This document shows, in pieces, positions 17,701-23,550 of a stretch of DNA of 32,151 nt. This DNA is from a virus. The stretch is from the IMG/VR virus record IMGVR_UViG_3300017917_000046, positions 1 to 32,151 of that record; one strand, given 5' to 3'. Below the pieces are notes generated by a model that searched no databases, was not told the DNA's origin, and saw only the letters and a program-made list of their open reading frames with translations. The first letter of the stretch is position 1. Each line of letters begins with the position of its first letter. Made by a program: the position numbers and the translations under genes.

Positions 17701-19162
17701 GTCCTAATTCTCGCTCTGCCATTATTCCTAACTCTTCTGTTGATGAGGTAGCAAGTTGCATTACTCTAGATGCTTGAGTTCCGCTTTTAGCAACGTTTTC
17801 AAATAATGTAGAAAGTCTAGCAAATTGATATTTACCAAAAATAGTTTCAATTAATCTTGCTTTTGCTAAATCATCTAATGGTTGTAGTGCTGTAGCAAAT
17901 GTCATTACTGTTGCTTTTAAGTCTCCAGCATTTTGTTCTACTATTCCTTTTAAGTTAATTCCTAATTCTGCAGCCATCTCGCTCGCTGCTTTAGTTGGAT
18001 TAATTAAAGAAGCAAGACCTGATTTAAGTGCGTTTGCTGCTTCAGATGCCTTAACTCCGCCTTCTTGCATTGCAGCCATAAATACTGCTAAGTCTCTAAT
18101 GTCTCCACCGAGTTGTTGAATTACTGGTGCGACTTTTGGAATTGCTTGTGTAATGTCATCTAGTGCTACTACTGTTTGGTTTTCTACTGCGTTTAAGAAG
18201 TTTATTGTTTTATCTAATTCTTTTCCTGTTGCACCAAATGCGTTTTGAATTGCTATAGTTGCCTCAAGTGCTTGATCTTGTGCTACTCCACCTAGTACGG
18301 AAAGTTTTGTTGCTTGAGAAACAACATTTTCTAGTTGTGCTCCAGCATTACCAGCAGCCGCTGCATCTGCAGCCATTTTAATAGTGTCTGTAATTGATAC
18401 TCCATATTTTGTATATTCTGCTGCAAGTTTTTTGATGCTATCTAAAGCAGCATTTGTTTCTCCTGTTGTTGTGAAGATATCTCCATATACTTTTTTAAAT
18501 CTAATGGCTTGAGTTTCCATATCTTTAAATGTTCTAATTGCAGTAGATCCTAAAATACTTAAAGGTATTGTAAAACCTACCATCAACTGACGTCCAGCCC
18601 ATTGTGTATTTTTACCAAAATTCAAAAGTTTAGTAGTACCTGCATCTAATAATTTATTAAATATTTGCTGCTTTACGATAGCCATTTGCATTTGTGTAAT
18701 TGGTTTTGAGTAGTCTAAAGAGTTTGGAACTACCTTTACTGCTCTCATTGCACCGTCTGCAGCACGGCCTAATTCTATATGTCTAGATTGTAGCAGTTTA
18801 ACCTTTTCTTCTGCTACTCTTGTGATAGTGCCAAATTCTTTACCAAATAGTTTTCCAAATGTTTTAGTAGATGCCATTGAATATCTAAAATATTCTCTAG
18901 CAGATAATTTATTCTTTTCAAGAGCGTTAGTAAATTTTTCAGTTTCTGTGTGTACCTTGCCCATAGAGGCAGTAAATTTGCCTGTGGCATTTATATTTTG
19001 TATTAAACTAGTATTAAATTCATTTTGTAATCTTGCTGCTTCAGCAGATCCTTGAATAATACTTTTATTAAAAAACTGTATTTGTTTTTCAAGACTTTTT
19101 AAATCGGCTAGGGCTTGTGAGGCATCGAGATTGACTCTAATATTTGCTTGTGCGTCAACCAT
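11726..19162 (-). CDS. Tail tape measure protein (TP901-type)
   Basis: This 2478-residue protein sets tail length and is threaded inside the tail tube. A TP901-type core at about residues 205-405 includes TIAIQNAFGATGKELD and AVFMAAMQEGGVKASEAANA. Hydrophobic segments occur near residue 550 (VTLLAVIGGIGPVLLMSIGL) and at about 1210-1285 (IAMALPMLMNPIVLMTTALV), probable membrane-active parts during DNA entry. Glutamine-rich coiled coils lie at about 1975-2060 and 2085-2165. Three copies of a PGEFVV-type block occur near residues 690, 1065 and 2385. The segment at about 740-1030 is less repetitive and may be a folded insert. It starts on the TAATG overlap behind the frameshifted chaperone. The usual rule of about 0.15 nm per residue suggests a tail near 370 nm. 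Confidence 0.95.
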   Translation of the reverse strand: MVDAQANIRVNLDASQALADLKSLEKQIQFFNKSIIQGSAEAARLQNEFNTSLIQNINATGKFTASMGKVHTETEKFTNALEKNKLSAREYFRYSMASTKTFGKLFGKEFGTITRVAEEKVKLLQSRHIELGRAADGAMRAVKVVPNSLDYSKPITQMQMAIVKQQIFNKLLDAGTTKLLNFGKNTQWAGRQLMVGFTIPLSILGSTAIRTFKDMETQAIRFKKVYGDIFTTTGETNAALDSIKKLAAEYTKYGVSITDTIKMAADAAAAGNAGAQLENVVSQATKLSVLGGVAQDQALEATIAIQNAFGATGKELDKTINFLNAVENQTVVALDDITQAIPKVAPVIQQLGGDIRDLAVFMAAMQEGGVKASEAANALKSGLASLINPTKAASEMAAELGINLKGIVEQNAGDLKATVMTFATALQPLDDLAKARLIETIFGKYQFARLSTLFENVAKSGTQASRVMQLATSSTEELGIMAERELGLTANSAAVKFQASVEKLKAALVPLGQAFAETLTPIIDFATKALDKFNTFSDGTKKGIVTLLAVIGGIGPVLLMSIGLIANGIANIGKGINLVRKGYQSLTIGSNELGLGTQYLTNEQLEALSVANNLHNVHEILTDQFALEATALARLTTVYRQASQAAQTFANSNPQFFQPGTAGKLNRPKFGKPMADGGWVPGTGNKDSVPTVLMPGEFVVKKSAARQNAQTLEAMNKGGQTYRTKGTPAFGKMAYRGEGSSRQSDSISLVGHLQTGGLHMRQGTAKDGGKYRYAGYTILGNQSFNQLTSATNVKTAPVVREIMGGGDVEGYPLYRDEAKKIVDRLRNEKDLNINQKVALKTLEAELKQFPSEGSWQTEMSRRYALNTIAAEGVDPNSPEGRALIDRMQKTFRNATSGAQNSSQATARLYSEVDALWEEGILADRNMKAKKEGPHKEYGRKQLGGKPMTIVNLLSKIDDPNLARTQGKFGLTVPRYLNPEFDSEGNLVKLLGMNVSKQTAGVKTTSPSIGARARSISQRPSFRWGGALAGATGIAAVTSTAAQAYQNRQSGTPRYGEQGVTPAMVMPGEFIVGAKQAQKFGPALQAMNAGGMVYRAEATPPVPTANQDEWVKAYADSKLWGATDQEAARYANKTLGLPDPTSRGSRAKQTMKRGLSAAGNAGANVLGKGINKLIDRMDKNAEKIDKNSQQLDDTNKQSKDLQRKNRMNNAGQRAGMIGFGISGAAMAVGMLSENEKTKQMANNISLAAGTFGSIAMALPMLMNPIVLMTTALVGIPTALYLMKKSVDNARQKGYEFAQSMSNTSEDLKAMGEMTGNVSRSEIAQRQKQARLSPINPLRSDFGDTFITSDLGKRLLAQTGELTKNNFGPTSGEIIGAKLADYVVEGLIDPAQAQSIAQAIGLSLGSQDISLSINGKLQELIGINGNDLYKNPLEVRVRLIEESTAQAQDFANSIDTQLQKINESKSLFGFKGFFDSIFKGELPKLTYQLNGEIAKIAGQQVGYNQSLLQTSQKALDTYNIQMDVRRQEFAEQEKVLRNAISNTKNTKEQITLQDKLNRLIRDRNSFEERYKEGRVEIVNQQKKTLDFVIKTFAANKQLQGQMLKASSEAVTSTYKGTPLEGVAGAFTAQTEQFKNKELTFLINTQVSSGNLGLESAMSLMSIMTGKDGKLSEEGIQKQITLYAEAKGIGVEGLNRILSATSEIQDRFERGETINLFRDLKPEAFDRATSFLETATNLSDKDVNMDAVVDTVSIEEMVAAGEDIAKIDKEIPDKVTKESLIKFAQSDTDFAGIEANVEWFDSLPDEQTKLAIQVYRTVFETIDADKVRKDLEQQRRVMNQSSLVQGMVSTNVTDEEVVAETAKRAVDITKKYFGPGSIYAQGISDLEGEAGGGGRSLPITTAQLIELRMKGLDPTAAAQLDFDSAAKILNGTVKQQKQAIAGLNAGLRDASIQAQLLKSDEEVLQDVIKATTDALGAYIDMLQATKVQPIQDQIDKYNELSQKQQEQIDQYQRGLQKLSDKEDAVNKLYDARIEAIDKVSQANERAAQRQQRQIDLASALASGDFAAAAGAAADITSAEAGYQLQDSRAALEEARQQELKNITIEINGQLYTREQIETNIKNLEESIYQTAQLIKAEQEKIAAIEKQITAEKEKQRKLQVLIQMSQIAAAMQNTQNQSVRQAMGAQLSALGQSIGLDPNSPESIAAMSQSLGINVQALVDSILRSQQIANQTSEEFAAEAAKARKNAGDLSRFLGEASIEGKNSLGFLTSLQQAWAGDTKKSGVGGIVSTGRDILSSLSQSADAIRIGKQQIQTAVDNALAAIYSARKPYAFGGAVGYMGGGKVKKYAMGGNINYKGSREQAPVRMAIGNIVPGLGNTDRVPALLTPGEFVVRKSVAQENLGLLKALNGDVFPQLSGGIAANASMAPVNNTTLQGNTTLYNNNYSVNVNLAGSNSSAEEVANVVIRKIKGINDRGIRGNRF
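11930..12070 (-). repeat. Tape measure PGEFVV block, copy 3
   Basis: The minus-strand translation contains GLGNTDRVPALLTPGEFVVR followed by KSVAQENLGLLKALNG. It matches copy 1 (GTGNKDSVPTVLMPGEFVVK) nearly residue for residue, near the C-terminus at about residue 2385. Copies 1 and 2 lie at about 17010-17130 and 15890-16000. Confidence 0.8.
15890..16000 (-). repeat. Tape measure PGEFVV block, copy 2
   Basis: The translation contains VTPAMVMPGEFIVGAKQAQK and then ALQAMNAGG, near residue 1065. It is more diverged than copies 1 and 3 but keeps the MPGEF core and the trailing L-AMN-GG. Confidence 0.75.
17010..17130 (-). repeat. Tape measure PGEFVV block, copy 1
   Basis: The translation contains GTGNKDSVPTVLMPGEFVVK, then KSAARQNAQTLEAMNKGG, near residue 690. 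The block follows the first hydrophobic region and precedes the 740-1030 insert. Confidence 0.8.
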
Positions 19163-19835
19163 TATTCAATTACCTCATAGTCTAAGCCCATACCAATTCC
19201 AAAACCTGCACGTTTTGCGGCTTTTCCTTGAAGAGCAAGAATATCGTTTGGATTATTTGTCTTACCCTTGCTGTAGACTTTGGCTTTAAGACGTTCCCAT
19301 TCATTATCTGAGACTTTATTTTTGTCTAGATCAACACCTTGTAAGGCTGCCATAAATTTTCTATTAACGTGGTCGTTTTCTCTCTTTGCATCAAGAATAG
19401 CCACTAATTCAGGCATTGTTAATCTGTCCTCCATTTCCTGGTAATCTTTCCAATTACCAAGAAGAAATACCTCAGATTCTATGGCAACGAGGTCTAGTTC
19501 TGACCACTTAGAGCCGCCGTTGCCGCTAGTAGGTTTGGGTCGTTAAGTTTGACCCCCGAGGCTATTTCAATAATTTTATAAACTGTTGGAAGATCTACCA
19601 AATCTTCTAGTTTTTTCTTATCTGCCAATTCTGCATTATATTGCTTCATAGCGATTGCAATACAATCCATTAATAAATCCATTGACTTATCATTGTCAGA
19701 TGCTACTTCTACGTTATCTAATCCTTGAAATTTCTTCATAAATTCTCTTAATAAAGAAATTCTTAAGGGTCTTAGTGTTAGTTTTGTACCGTCAATTAAT
19801 TCAATTTCTACAACTTCATAGACACTTGTTGCCAT
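19162..19835 (-). CDS. Tail assembly chaperone, -1 frameshift fusion (GT-like), 224 residues
   Basis: The short chaperone frame (19835 onward) can continue into the frame that ends at 19162 by a -1 shift at the heptamer C CCA AAC (19533-19539). The fused product would be 101 residues of the first frame plus 123 of the second. The junction reads DPN then PTSGNGGSKWSELDLVAIES, a glycine-rich linker leading into WSELDLVAIESEVFLLGNW, WKDYQEMEDRL and AILDAKREND, typical of the second half of phage tail chaperones. As with lambda G/GT, the minor fusion form would bind the tape measure and recruit major tail protein. The 90-residue open frame from an internal ATG at 19434 lacks the conserved WSELDL start and is not taken as a separate gene. 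The stop overlaps the tape measure ATG. Confidence 0.85.
19494..19835 (-). CDS. Tail assembly chaperone, short form (G-like)
   Basis: This is the 113-residue unshifted product (MATSVYEVVEIELIDGTKLT, then PLRISLLREFMKKFQGLDNV). Charged, helical and small, it sits between the major tail protein and the tape measure, the fixed place of this family. It would coat the tape measure during tail assembly and is absent from the virion in known cases. The ATG at 19835 has the perfect site AAGGAGG and its own promoter just behind the major tail terminator. A minority of ribosomes should slip near codon 101 to make the longer form. Confidence 0.85.
   Translation of the reverse strand: MATSVYEVVEIELIDGTKLTLRPLRISLLREFMKKFQGLDNVEVASDNDKSMDLLMDCIAIAMKQYNAELADKKKLEDLVDLPTVYKIIEIASGVKLNDPNLLAATAALSGQN
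19533..19539 (-). promoter_or_regulatory. Slippery heptamer for -1 ribosomal frameshift
   Basis: The minus strand reads C CCA AAC in the frame of the short chaperone, an exact X XXY YYZ pattern that re-pairs as CCC AAA. It lies 12 sense codons before the TAG of the short form and one codon past the last -1-frame stop (TAA), so it falls inside the only window where a shift can work. An imperfect GC-rich hairpin (AGCGGC-AAC-GGCGGCT, one mismatch) follows within about ten bases. Confidence 0.8.
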
Positions 19836-19861
19836 TAAAATCCTCCTTGGATCTCTATAAA

Positions 19862-19870
19862 ATTATAGCA
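19862..19870 (-). promoter_or_regulatory. Extended -10 promoter of the tail assembly genes
   Basis: TGCTATAAT on the minus strand, part of GTGCTATAATTTTATAG, begins one base after the T run of the terminator behind the major tail gene. TTGTCG lies 17 bases upstream, a partial -35 inside the hairpin. The ten-base core equals that of the promoter at 3959. A leader of about 20 bases contains AAGGAGG. Confidence 0.65.
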
Positions 19871-19871
19871 C

Positions 19872-19900
19872 AAAACCCACCTCCCGACAAGGGAGATGGG
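19872..19900 (-). terminator. Intrinsic terminator behind the major tail protein gene
   Basis: A ten-base stem with one mismatch (CCCATCTCCC / GGGAGGTGGG, loop TTGTC) is followed on the minus strand by TTTTG. It lies 21 bases after the major tail gene. The T run is short, so read-through is likely. Confidence 0.75.
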
Positions 19901-19921
19901 CTAAGTGTCTATTTAGTTGTT

Positions 19922-20590
19922 TTATGCACCAACTACACGATCTACGATTTTACCGTATGAACCATTTGCTGTTGGTAGTAAACGGAATGAAACTTCAAAC
20001 ATTGAAGGTTCGTCACGTTTTGCTGAAACTGTTACGTTGTCAATTGACAATGCACGGTGTGCTACGTATACACGTTCTACTTTGCTTGCACCTGTTGCTT
20101 CTGGATCTCCAGAACCTGGACCAACTGCAATAAGAGCACGTTCTACTGGAACTGAACCAAGTTCACCAGATGCTAGATCTAATGTAACTTCGTTTGGATC
20201 TGTGTCATCTAGATCGTTATCTTGACCTGCAATTGAAACTAACAAGTTTTCAAGTGTGGCTTCAGCAAATGCTGTAACCATGTTAACTTGCATACCTTGT
20301 TTGTAAAGTTTTGCTACGTCTAGTAATTGATCTACTTGAACCTCACCAAAATCTGGTTGGAATTGTACTTCCAAACCGTTCATGGTGTATCCAACATTTC
20401 TCCAGTCTGCACTTGCTTCAACTGTGTCTGCATAGTTATCTCCTGATGCGAAAGCAGGAATCTTTGATACAGAACCTGAACCAAATGTATATACAGCAGC
20501 AGTTGGATTCCATTCAAGAGCACCTTGAGTAGAAACAAACAACTGAGCAGCACCTACGATAATTTGATTGCTATTACCTAATGTTGCCAT
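19922..20590 (-). CDS. Major tail tube protein
   Basis: A 222-residue acidic protein that would polymerise into the tail tube. It lies between the neck genes and the tail chaperones, the standard position. Visible stretches are GNSNQIIVGAAQLFVSTQGA, ADWRNVGYTMNGLEVQFQPD and a C-terminal FEVSFRLLPTANGSYGKIVD, consistent with the beta-sandwich of tube proteins. The central loop DLDDTDPNEVTLDL may face outward. The gene has a probable own promoter, a leader of about 50 bases, the site AAGGAAGGTG and a terminator right after it. This monocistronic design suits an abundant virion protein. Confidence 0.88.
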   Translation of the reverse strand: MATLGNSNQIIVGAAQLFVSTQGALEWNPTAAVYTFGSGSVSKIPAFASGDNYADTVEASADWRNVGYTMNGLEVQFQPDFGEVQVDQLLDVAKLYKQGMQVNMVTAFAEATLENLLVSIAGQDNDLDDTDPNEVTLDLASGELGSVPVERALIAVGPGSGDPEATGASKVERVYVAHRALSIDNVTVSAKRDEPSMFEVSFRLLPTANGSYGKIVDRVVGA

Positions 20591-20617
20591 ATTTTTCTTT
20601 CACCTTCCTTATTGTTT

Positions 20618-20639
20618 AGGAAAAGTGGGGCGATTTCCT
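20618..20639 (-). promoter_or_regulatory. Leader hairpin of the major tail gene
   Basis: A six-base stem (AGGAAA / TTTCCT, ten-base loop) in the untranslated leader. If transcription starts seven bases behind the -10 at 20648-20653, the stem would sit at the very 5' end of the mRNA, where such hairpins can slow decay. No T run follows, so it is not a terminator. Confidence 0.35.
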
Positions 20640-20647
20640 CAATACTA

Positions 20648-20653
20648 ATTATA
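20648..20653 (-). promoter_or_regulatory. -10 element for the major tail gene
   Basis: TATAAT on the minus strand, preceded by AGG (only the G of the extended TGn is kept), just behind the stop of the 195-residue gene. No clear -35 is present. A 5' leader of about 50 bases would follow. Confidence 0.45.
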
Positions 20654-20661
20654 CCTGTATT

Positions 20662-21249
20662 TTATGACTCATTATACTGCTTAGAATGATAGTCATATTT
20701 AATAATAATATCTCTAGATGGCTTATATTCCATTAAATTGGCTACATCTTGTTGACTTTCTGCATACCCCGATTGGAATACATTGATACAGTGAAATCTA
20801 TATCTGAATAGTTCATTATAGTTAGGATCTGTATAATCTTGAAGTTGCTTTGAAAATTGATTAATATCTTCTGCTGCTGCATCCTCTCTATCTAGTATGG
20901 CAGTTATTAAACTAGTCAAGTTTATAGTTACTCCATATCTATCAGAACCATTGGCAGCATTTCCATATAGTGAACCACCATAAATTGTATATCTCATTTG
21001 TTCACTTTTAATAGGATAGAAATATTTGTACTTACCTGTTCTTACCCTTGTAAATTTATCAAAGACTATATATGGTAGATCATTCTCTATAATTTCAGGA
21101 GGAATATTTCCTGCACCCGCTGGAAAGAATGGTATAAAATCGTCTGCTCCAACTGTTGGTGGATATAGGTTATAAAATGATGGAGCCTGTGTTTTAAACT
21201 GTTCCCAAACATATCTATTAATTATATTTTCTGGTCTGTATATTTTCAT
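20662..21249 (-). CDS. Neck protein, probable tail terminator
   Basis: A 195-residue protein directly before the major tail gene, the usual place of the tail terminator, the ring that caps the finished tube and joins it to the head. It begins MKIYRPENIINRYVWEQFKT and shows LPYIVFDKFTRVRTGKYKYF then EQMRYTIYGGSLYG, ending YNELFRYRFHCINVFQSGYA. This strand/helix alternation fits that family. The ATG overlaps the preceding stop (ATGA), with GGAGAAACATT upstream. Assignment rests on gene order plus this fold impression. Confidence 0.6.
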   Translation of the reverse strand: MKIYRPENIINRYVWEQFKTQAPSFYNLYPPTVGADDFIPFFPAGAGNIPPEIIENDLPYIVFDKFTRVRTGKYKYFYPIKSEQMRYTIYGGSLYGNAANGSDRYGVTINLTSLITAILDREDAAAEDINQFSKQLQDYTDPNYNELFRYRFHCINVFQSGYAESQQDVANLMEYKPSRDIIIKYDYHSKQYNES

Positions 21250-21932
21250 AATGTTTCTCCTGGTGCAGATTCAATCCATGATAAAGCCATTTTTCTACCT
21301 GCTAATGCAGCACCGCTTTTACTCTTAACGGCACTTCTAAAATTCTTTATAAAGTCTGTAGGGGTGTTAAAATGTTCATAAAATCTTATAGACTTAAGAT
21401 AGAAGTTAGAGAAGTAGAATTGATAGAATTCATTAAATGCTTTTACAAAGGATCCTCTTGTATTGCTACCCCCTGGATTTGCAATATAGATAGGTCCATG
21501 TCTAAAGAATTCTTCTCCGCCTATTTCAAAAAATAAAACTGATGCATCTTTTTCATTAACTATAACTGGAAGTCCTTCTTCCATAATAGATGCTTTGTCA
21601 TAAAAAGGCTCTGTTCCTGTAGGTGAGACACTGTTTGAGGATAAAAATTCAGTACTAATAATTGCACTATTTTTTGCTAAAACTCTATTAAGTTCAAATA
21701 ATCTACCAAATGGATCTCCTACCTGTCCCCATTCATATACGTGATGAAGCATACCAGGATGTGACCTTGCTAATCCATCTAGATATTCATAGAAAGCAAC
21801 TATGGATGTATCTGCTAATTTTTGAGTAATCTTAGGTTCTCTAAATTTTAATTCTTTTAAAAATGCGTCTGAATATTGCACAGTATTCTTAAGGGTAGAC
21901 ATTAAATCTGTAGCATCTATTTTAACTCTCAT
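21246..21932 (-). CDS. HK97 gp10-like neck / tail completion protein
   Basis: About 228 residues, starting MRVKIDATDLMSTLKNTVQY, helical at first (residues 1-60), then mixed. Contains HHVYEWGQVGDPFGRLFELN and SVLFFEIGGEEFFRHGPIYI. A C-terminal positive stretch (KNFRSAVKSKSGAALAGRK) fits a connector protein. Gene order (third of four connector genes behind the capsid) is that of HK97 gp10-type proteins. The ATG at 21932 is chosen because it shares bases with the previous stop (TAATG) and has AAGGTGGGAG at the right distance. A GTG at 21941 would lie inside that Shine-Dalgarno. Confidence 0.65.
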   Translation of the reverse strand: MRVKIDATDLMSTLKNTVQYSDAFLKELKFREPKITQKLADTSIVAFYEYLDGLARSHPGMLHHVYEWGQVGDPFGRLFELNRVLAKNSAIISTEFLSSNSVSPTGTEPFYDKASIMEEGLPVIVNEKDASVLFFEIGGEEFFRHGPIYIANPGGSNTRGSFVKAFNEFYQFYFSNFYLKSIRFYEHFNTPTDFIKNFRSAVKSKSGAALAGRKMALSWIESAPGETL

Positions 21933-22402
21933 TACTCCCACCTTTGATTCTGTGATTTAGATATAAATACACGAAGATATCGTAAAGTATTATCATAATT
22001 AAAAGTAGGCACTATTGTCTTTACTTCATATTTAGTTGGAACTGGACTTGCTGAGTTTGGCATGTTAGATCCATTAATCCAAACATTTGTTCCAGCAGCA
22101 TCTTTTATATTTGTAATTGATATAGATGTTATAGGATAATATTTTCCATTAGACTTTTTTCTAATATCTTCTGGTGTTCTAAAGAATGCTGAAGAATCAT
22201 ATACAAAATCTGTACCCTTGGTTTTTAGTTCTCCAACCATATCTCCACTTTGTTCTGTTATAACAGAGCACTTTACGGTTCTATCGAATACCCAAGACTT
22301 TGTAATATTGCCATAATCGGCTTGTTTTGTCTCTGCATAGTAAATATCTGCAGTCATAGGAAAAAGTATCTTATTTAGCCCACCAGTGGCGTTAGGAAGC
22401 AT
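21932..22402 (-). CDS. Head closure / neck protein
   Basis: A 156-residue protein with beta-strand text (MTADIYYAETKQADYGNITK, then RTVKCSVITEQSGDMVGELK) and an FRTPEDIRKKSNGKYYPITS segment, compatible with head-closure proteins that plug the portal after packaging. It follows the adaptor gene immediately (TAAATG junction) and is followed by the gp10-like gene through a TAATG overlap. No enzymatic motif is seen. Family assignment is by position and general pattern. Confidence 0.6.
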   Translation of the reverse strand: MLPNATGGLNKILFPMTADIYYAETKQADYGNITKSWVFDRTVKCSVITEQSGDMVGELKTKGTDFVYDSSAFFRTPEDIRKKSNGKYYPITSISITNIKDAAGTNVWINGSNMPNSASPVPTKYEVKTIVPTFNYDNTLRYLRVFISKSQNQRWE

Positions 22403-23275
22403 TTACAACACCCCGAGGCGTATTCTATTTCTATATTTCTCCAAGATCTTATCTACAATAACATTTCCAGTGTTTGTTAGTGCACCTTTAGCAAATTTAA
22501 TCTTGTAATCATCATTATCAAAAGATTCAATATATCTATTGACATATTGCAAAGTTTCATTCTTCATATCTTGAATTAGCAATTCTGATGCTTCTTGTAT
22601 ATCTTGTGGGATTACTTTGTATCCAAAGTCTGCATCAATAATATATTCTGAGCCTTCATTAAAGTCAGCATCCAAATATCTTTCTCTCCATACTTGTTTA
22701 TAGTTTATTTTATTTTCAGGAACTTCAGGGTCTATTGAAATAATAGATGTTCCATCCTTACTTATTTGATATTCAATTTCATTGTTATTAGATGTAGAAT
22801 CATATCTTAATTGTCCATTTTCATATACTTTATAAATCTTATAAATTTTTTCATCTACTGGTAAATAATCAGATCCATTTCCAATAATTTCTTTTTCTTT
22901 TCTTACAAAAATAAATCCTTGAGTTTGACTATCTATAATATATCTTGCTATTCTTTCATAGTCTATCTCACTACCGTCCGTAATTGATAGTGCTGCTGCT
23001 ACATTATCAGTATTACAGTATGGTCTTACTACATCTATATTTGTCAATACTACTGTATCTCCACTTGAATTTTTAACAGTAGCAACTAAGTTTCCTGTAT
23101 AAGTTAAGTATCTATCATCTAAAGTAAATGATACTGATCCGTAAGATGATGTGGCTGAAGCGGAGAATGATTCTCCTGTTAGTAAGTCATCATATTGCAA
23201 AGTATAGTTTCCACTTGGACTTACGCTAAAACTAGCAGTAAGACTTGTTGTATCAGAGTGTCTTAATATTTCCAT
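22403..23275 (-). CDS. Head-tail adaptor-type connector protein
   Basis: A 290-residue protein. Residues 1-95 look like an immunoglobulin-like beta domain (TLQYDDLLTGESFSASATSS, then NLVATVKNSSGDTVVLTNID). From about residue 95 a helical part (DNVAAALSITDGSEIDYERI, then ARYIIDSQTQGF) resembles the adaptor that docks under the portal, whose helices start with a phrase of this type. The C-terminus (EASELLIQDMKNETLQYVNR) completes the helical bundle. An adaptor with an added N-terminal Ig-like domain is larger than the common form (100-170 residues). It is the second gene after the capsid. Confidence 0.65.
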   Translation of the reverse strand: MEILRHSDTTSLTASFSVSPSGNYTLQYDDLLTGESFSASATSSYGSVSFTLDDRYLTYTGNLVATVKNSSGDTVVLTNIDVVRPYCNTDNVAAALSITDGSEIDYERIARYIIDSQTQGFIFVRKEKEIIGNGSDYLPVDEKIYKIYKVYENGQLRYDSTSNNNEIEYQISKDGTSIISIDPEVPENKINYKQVWRERYLDADFNEGSEYIIDADFGYKVIPQDIQEASELLIQDMKNETLQYVNRYIESFDNDDYKIKFAKGALTNTGNVIVDKILEKYRNRIRLGVL

Positions 23276-23277
23276 GG

Positions 23278-23463
23278 TTATACGCCGTAAGCGGCTGCTA
23301 CCTCCTGTGGGGTAGCGATTCTAATTTTATTATTTTTTTCTACCCATTTACTAGCAATTTCTTGAGGAACTACATTGTATCCACGAATTAATTTTCCTAG
23401 TTCTTTATCAACTACGCTTGCACTTTCAACATATAAAGCAACTTTTTCTTTTACTTCGTGCAC
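23278..23463 (-). CDS. Small protein between capsid and adaptor, function unknown
   Basis: About 61 residues, starting at a GTG (MHEVKEKVALYVESASVVDK) and ending RIATPQEVAAAYGV. The GTG at 23463 is preferred because GGAGG lies five to eight bases before it. A TTG at 23475 would put the Shine-Dalgarno inside the gene. The C-terminal TPQEVAAAYG resembles a short helix found in small head proteins. It may be a minor capsid or peptide-like factor, but nothing diagnostic is visible. An extended -10 promoter (TGATATAAT) lies right before it, making it the first gene of the connector unit. Confidence 0.6.
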   Translation of the reverse strand: MHEVKEKVALYVESASVVDKELGKLIRGYNVVPQEIASKWVEKNNKIRIATPQEVAAAYGV

Positions 23464-23479
23464 AATATCCTCCAAGTTT

Positions 23480-23488
23480 ATTATATCA
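23480..23488 (-). promoter_or_regulatory. Extended -10 promoter of the connector genes
   Basis: An exact TGATATAAT on the minus strand, between the hairpins behind the capsid gene and the GTG of the small gene. The predicted start would leave a leader of about ten bases holding only GGAGG. No -35 is recognisable. Confidence 0.6.
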
Positions 23489-23505
23489 TTTATAAAATAG
23501 TTGAA

Positions 23506-23550
23506 GGGGAGACCATAAGATCTCCCCCTCTATTATTTCCAAAAGGAAAT
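23506..23550 (-). terminator. Tandem hairpins behind the major capsid gene
   Basis: Two perfect stems follow the capsid stop on the minus strand: ATTTCC-TTTT-GGAAAT (23535-23550, touching the stop codon), then GGGGAGA-TCTTATGG-TCTCCCC (23506-23527). The second is followed by TTCAACTATTTT, a broken T run, so it may be a weak terminator, an mRNA-stabilising end, or both. Confidence 0.55.

Noticed and set aside
19162-19434. Independent 90-residue gene behind the short chaperone
   Set aside because: It lacks a convincing ribosome binding site, and the conserved region extends in frame upstream of its ATG to the slippery site. It is the second half of the frameshift product.
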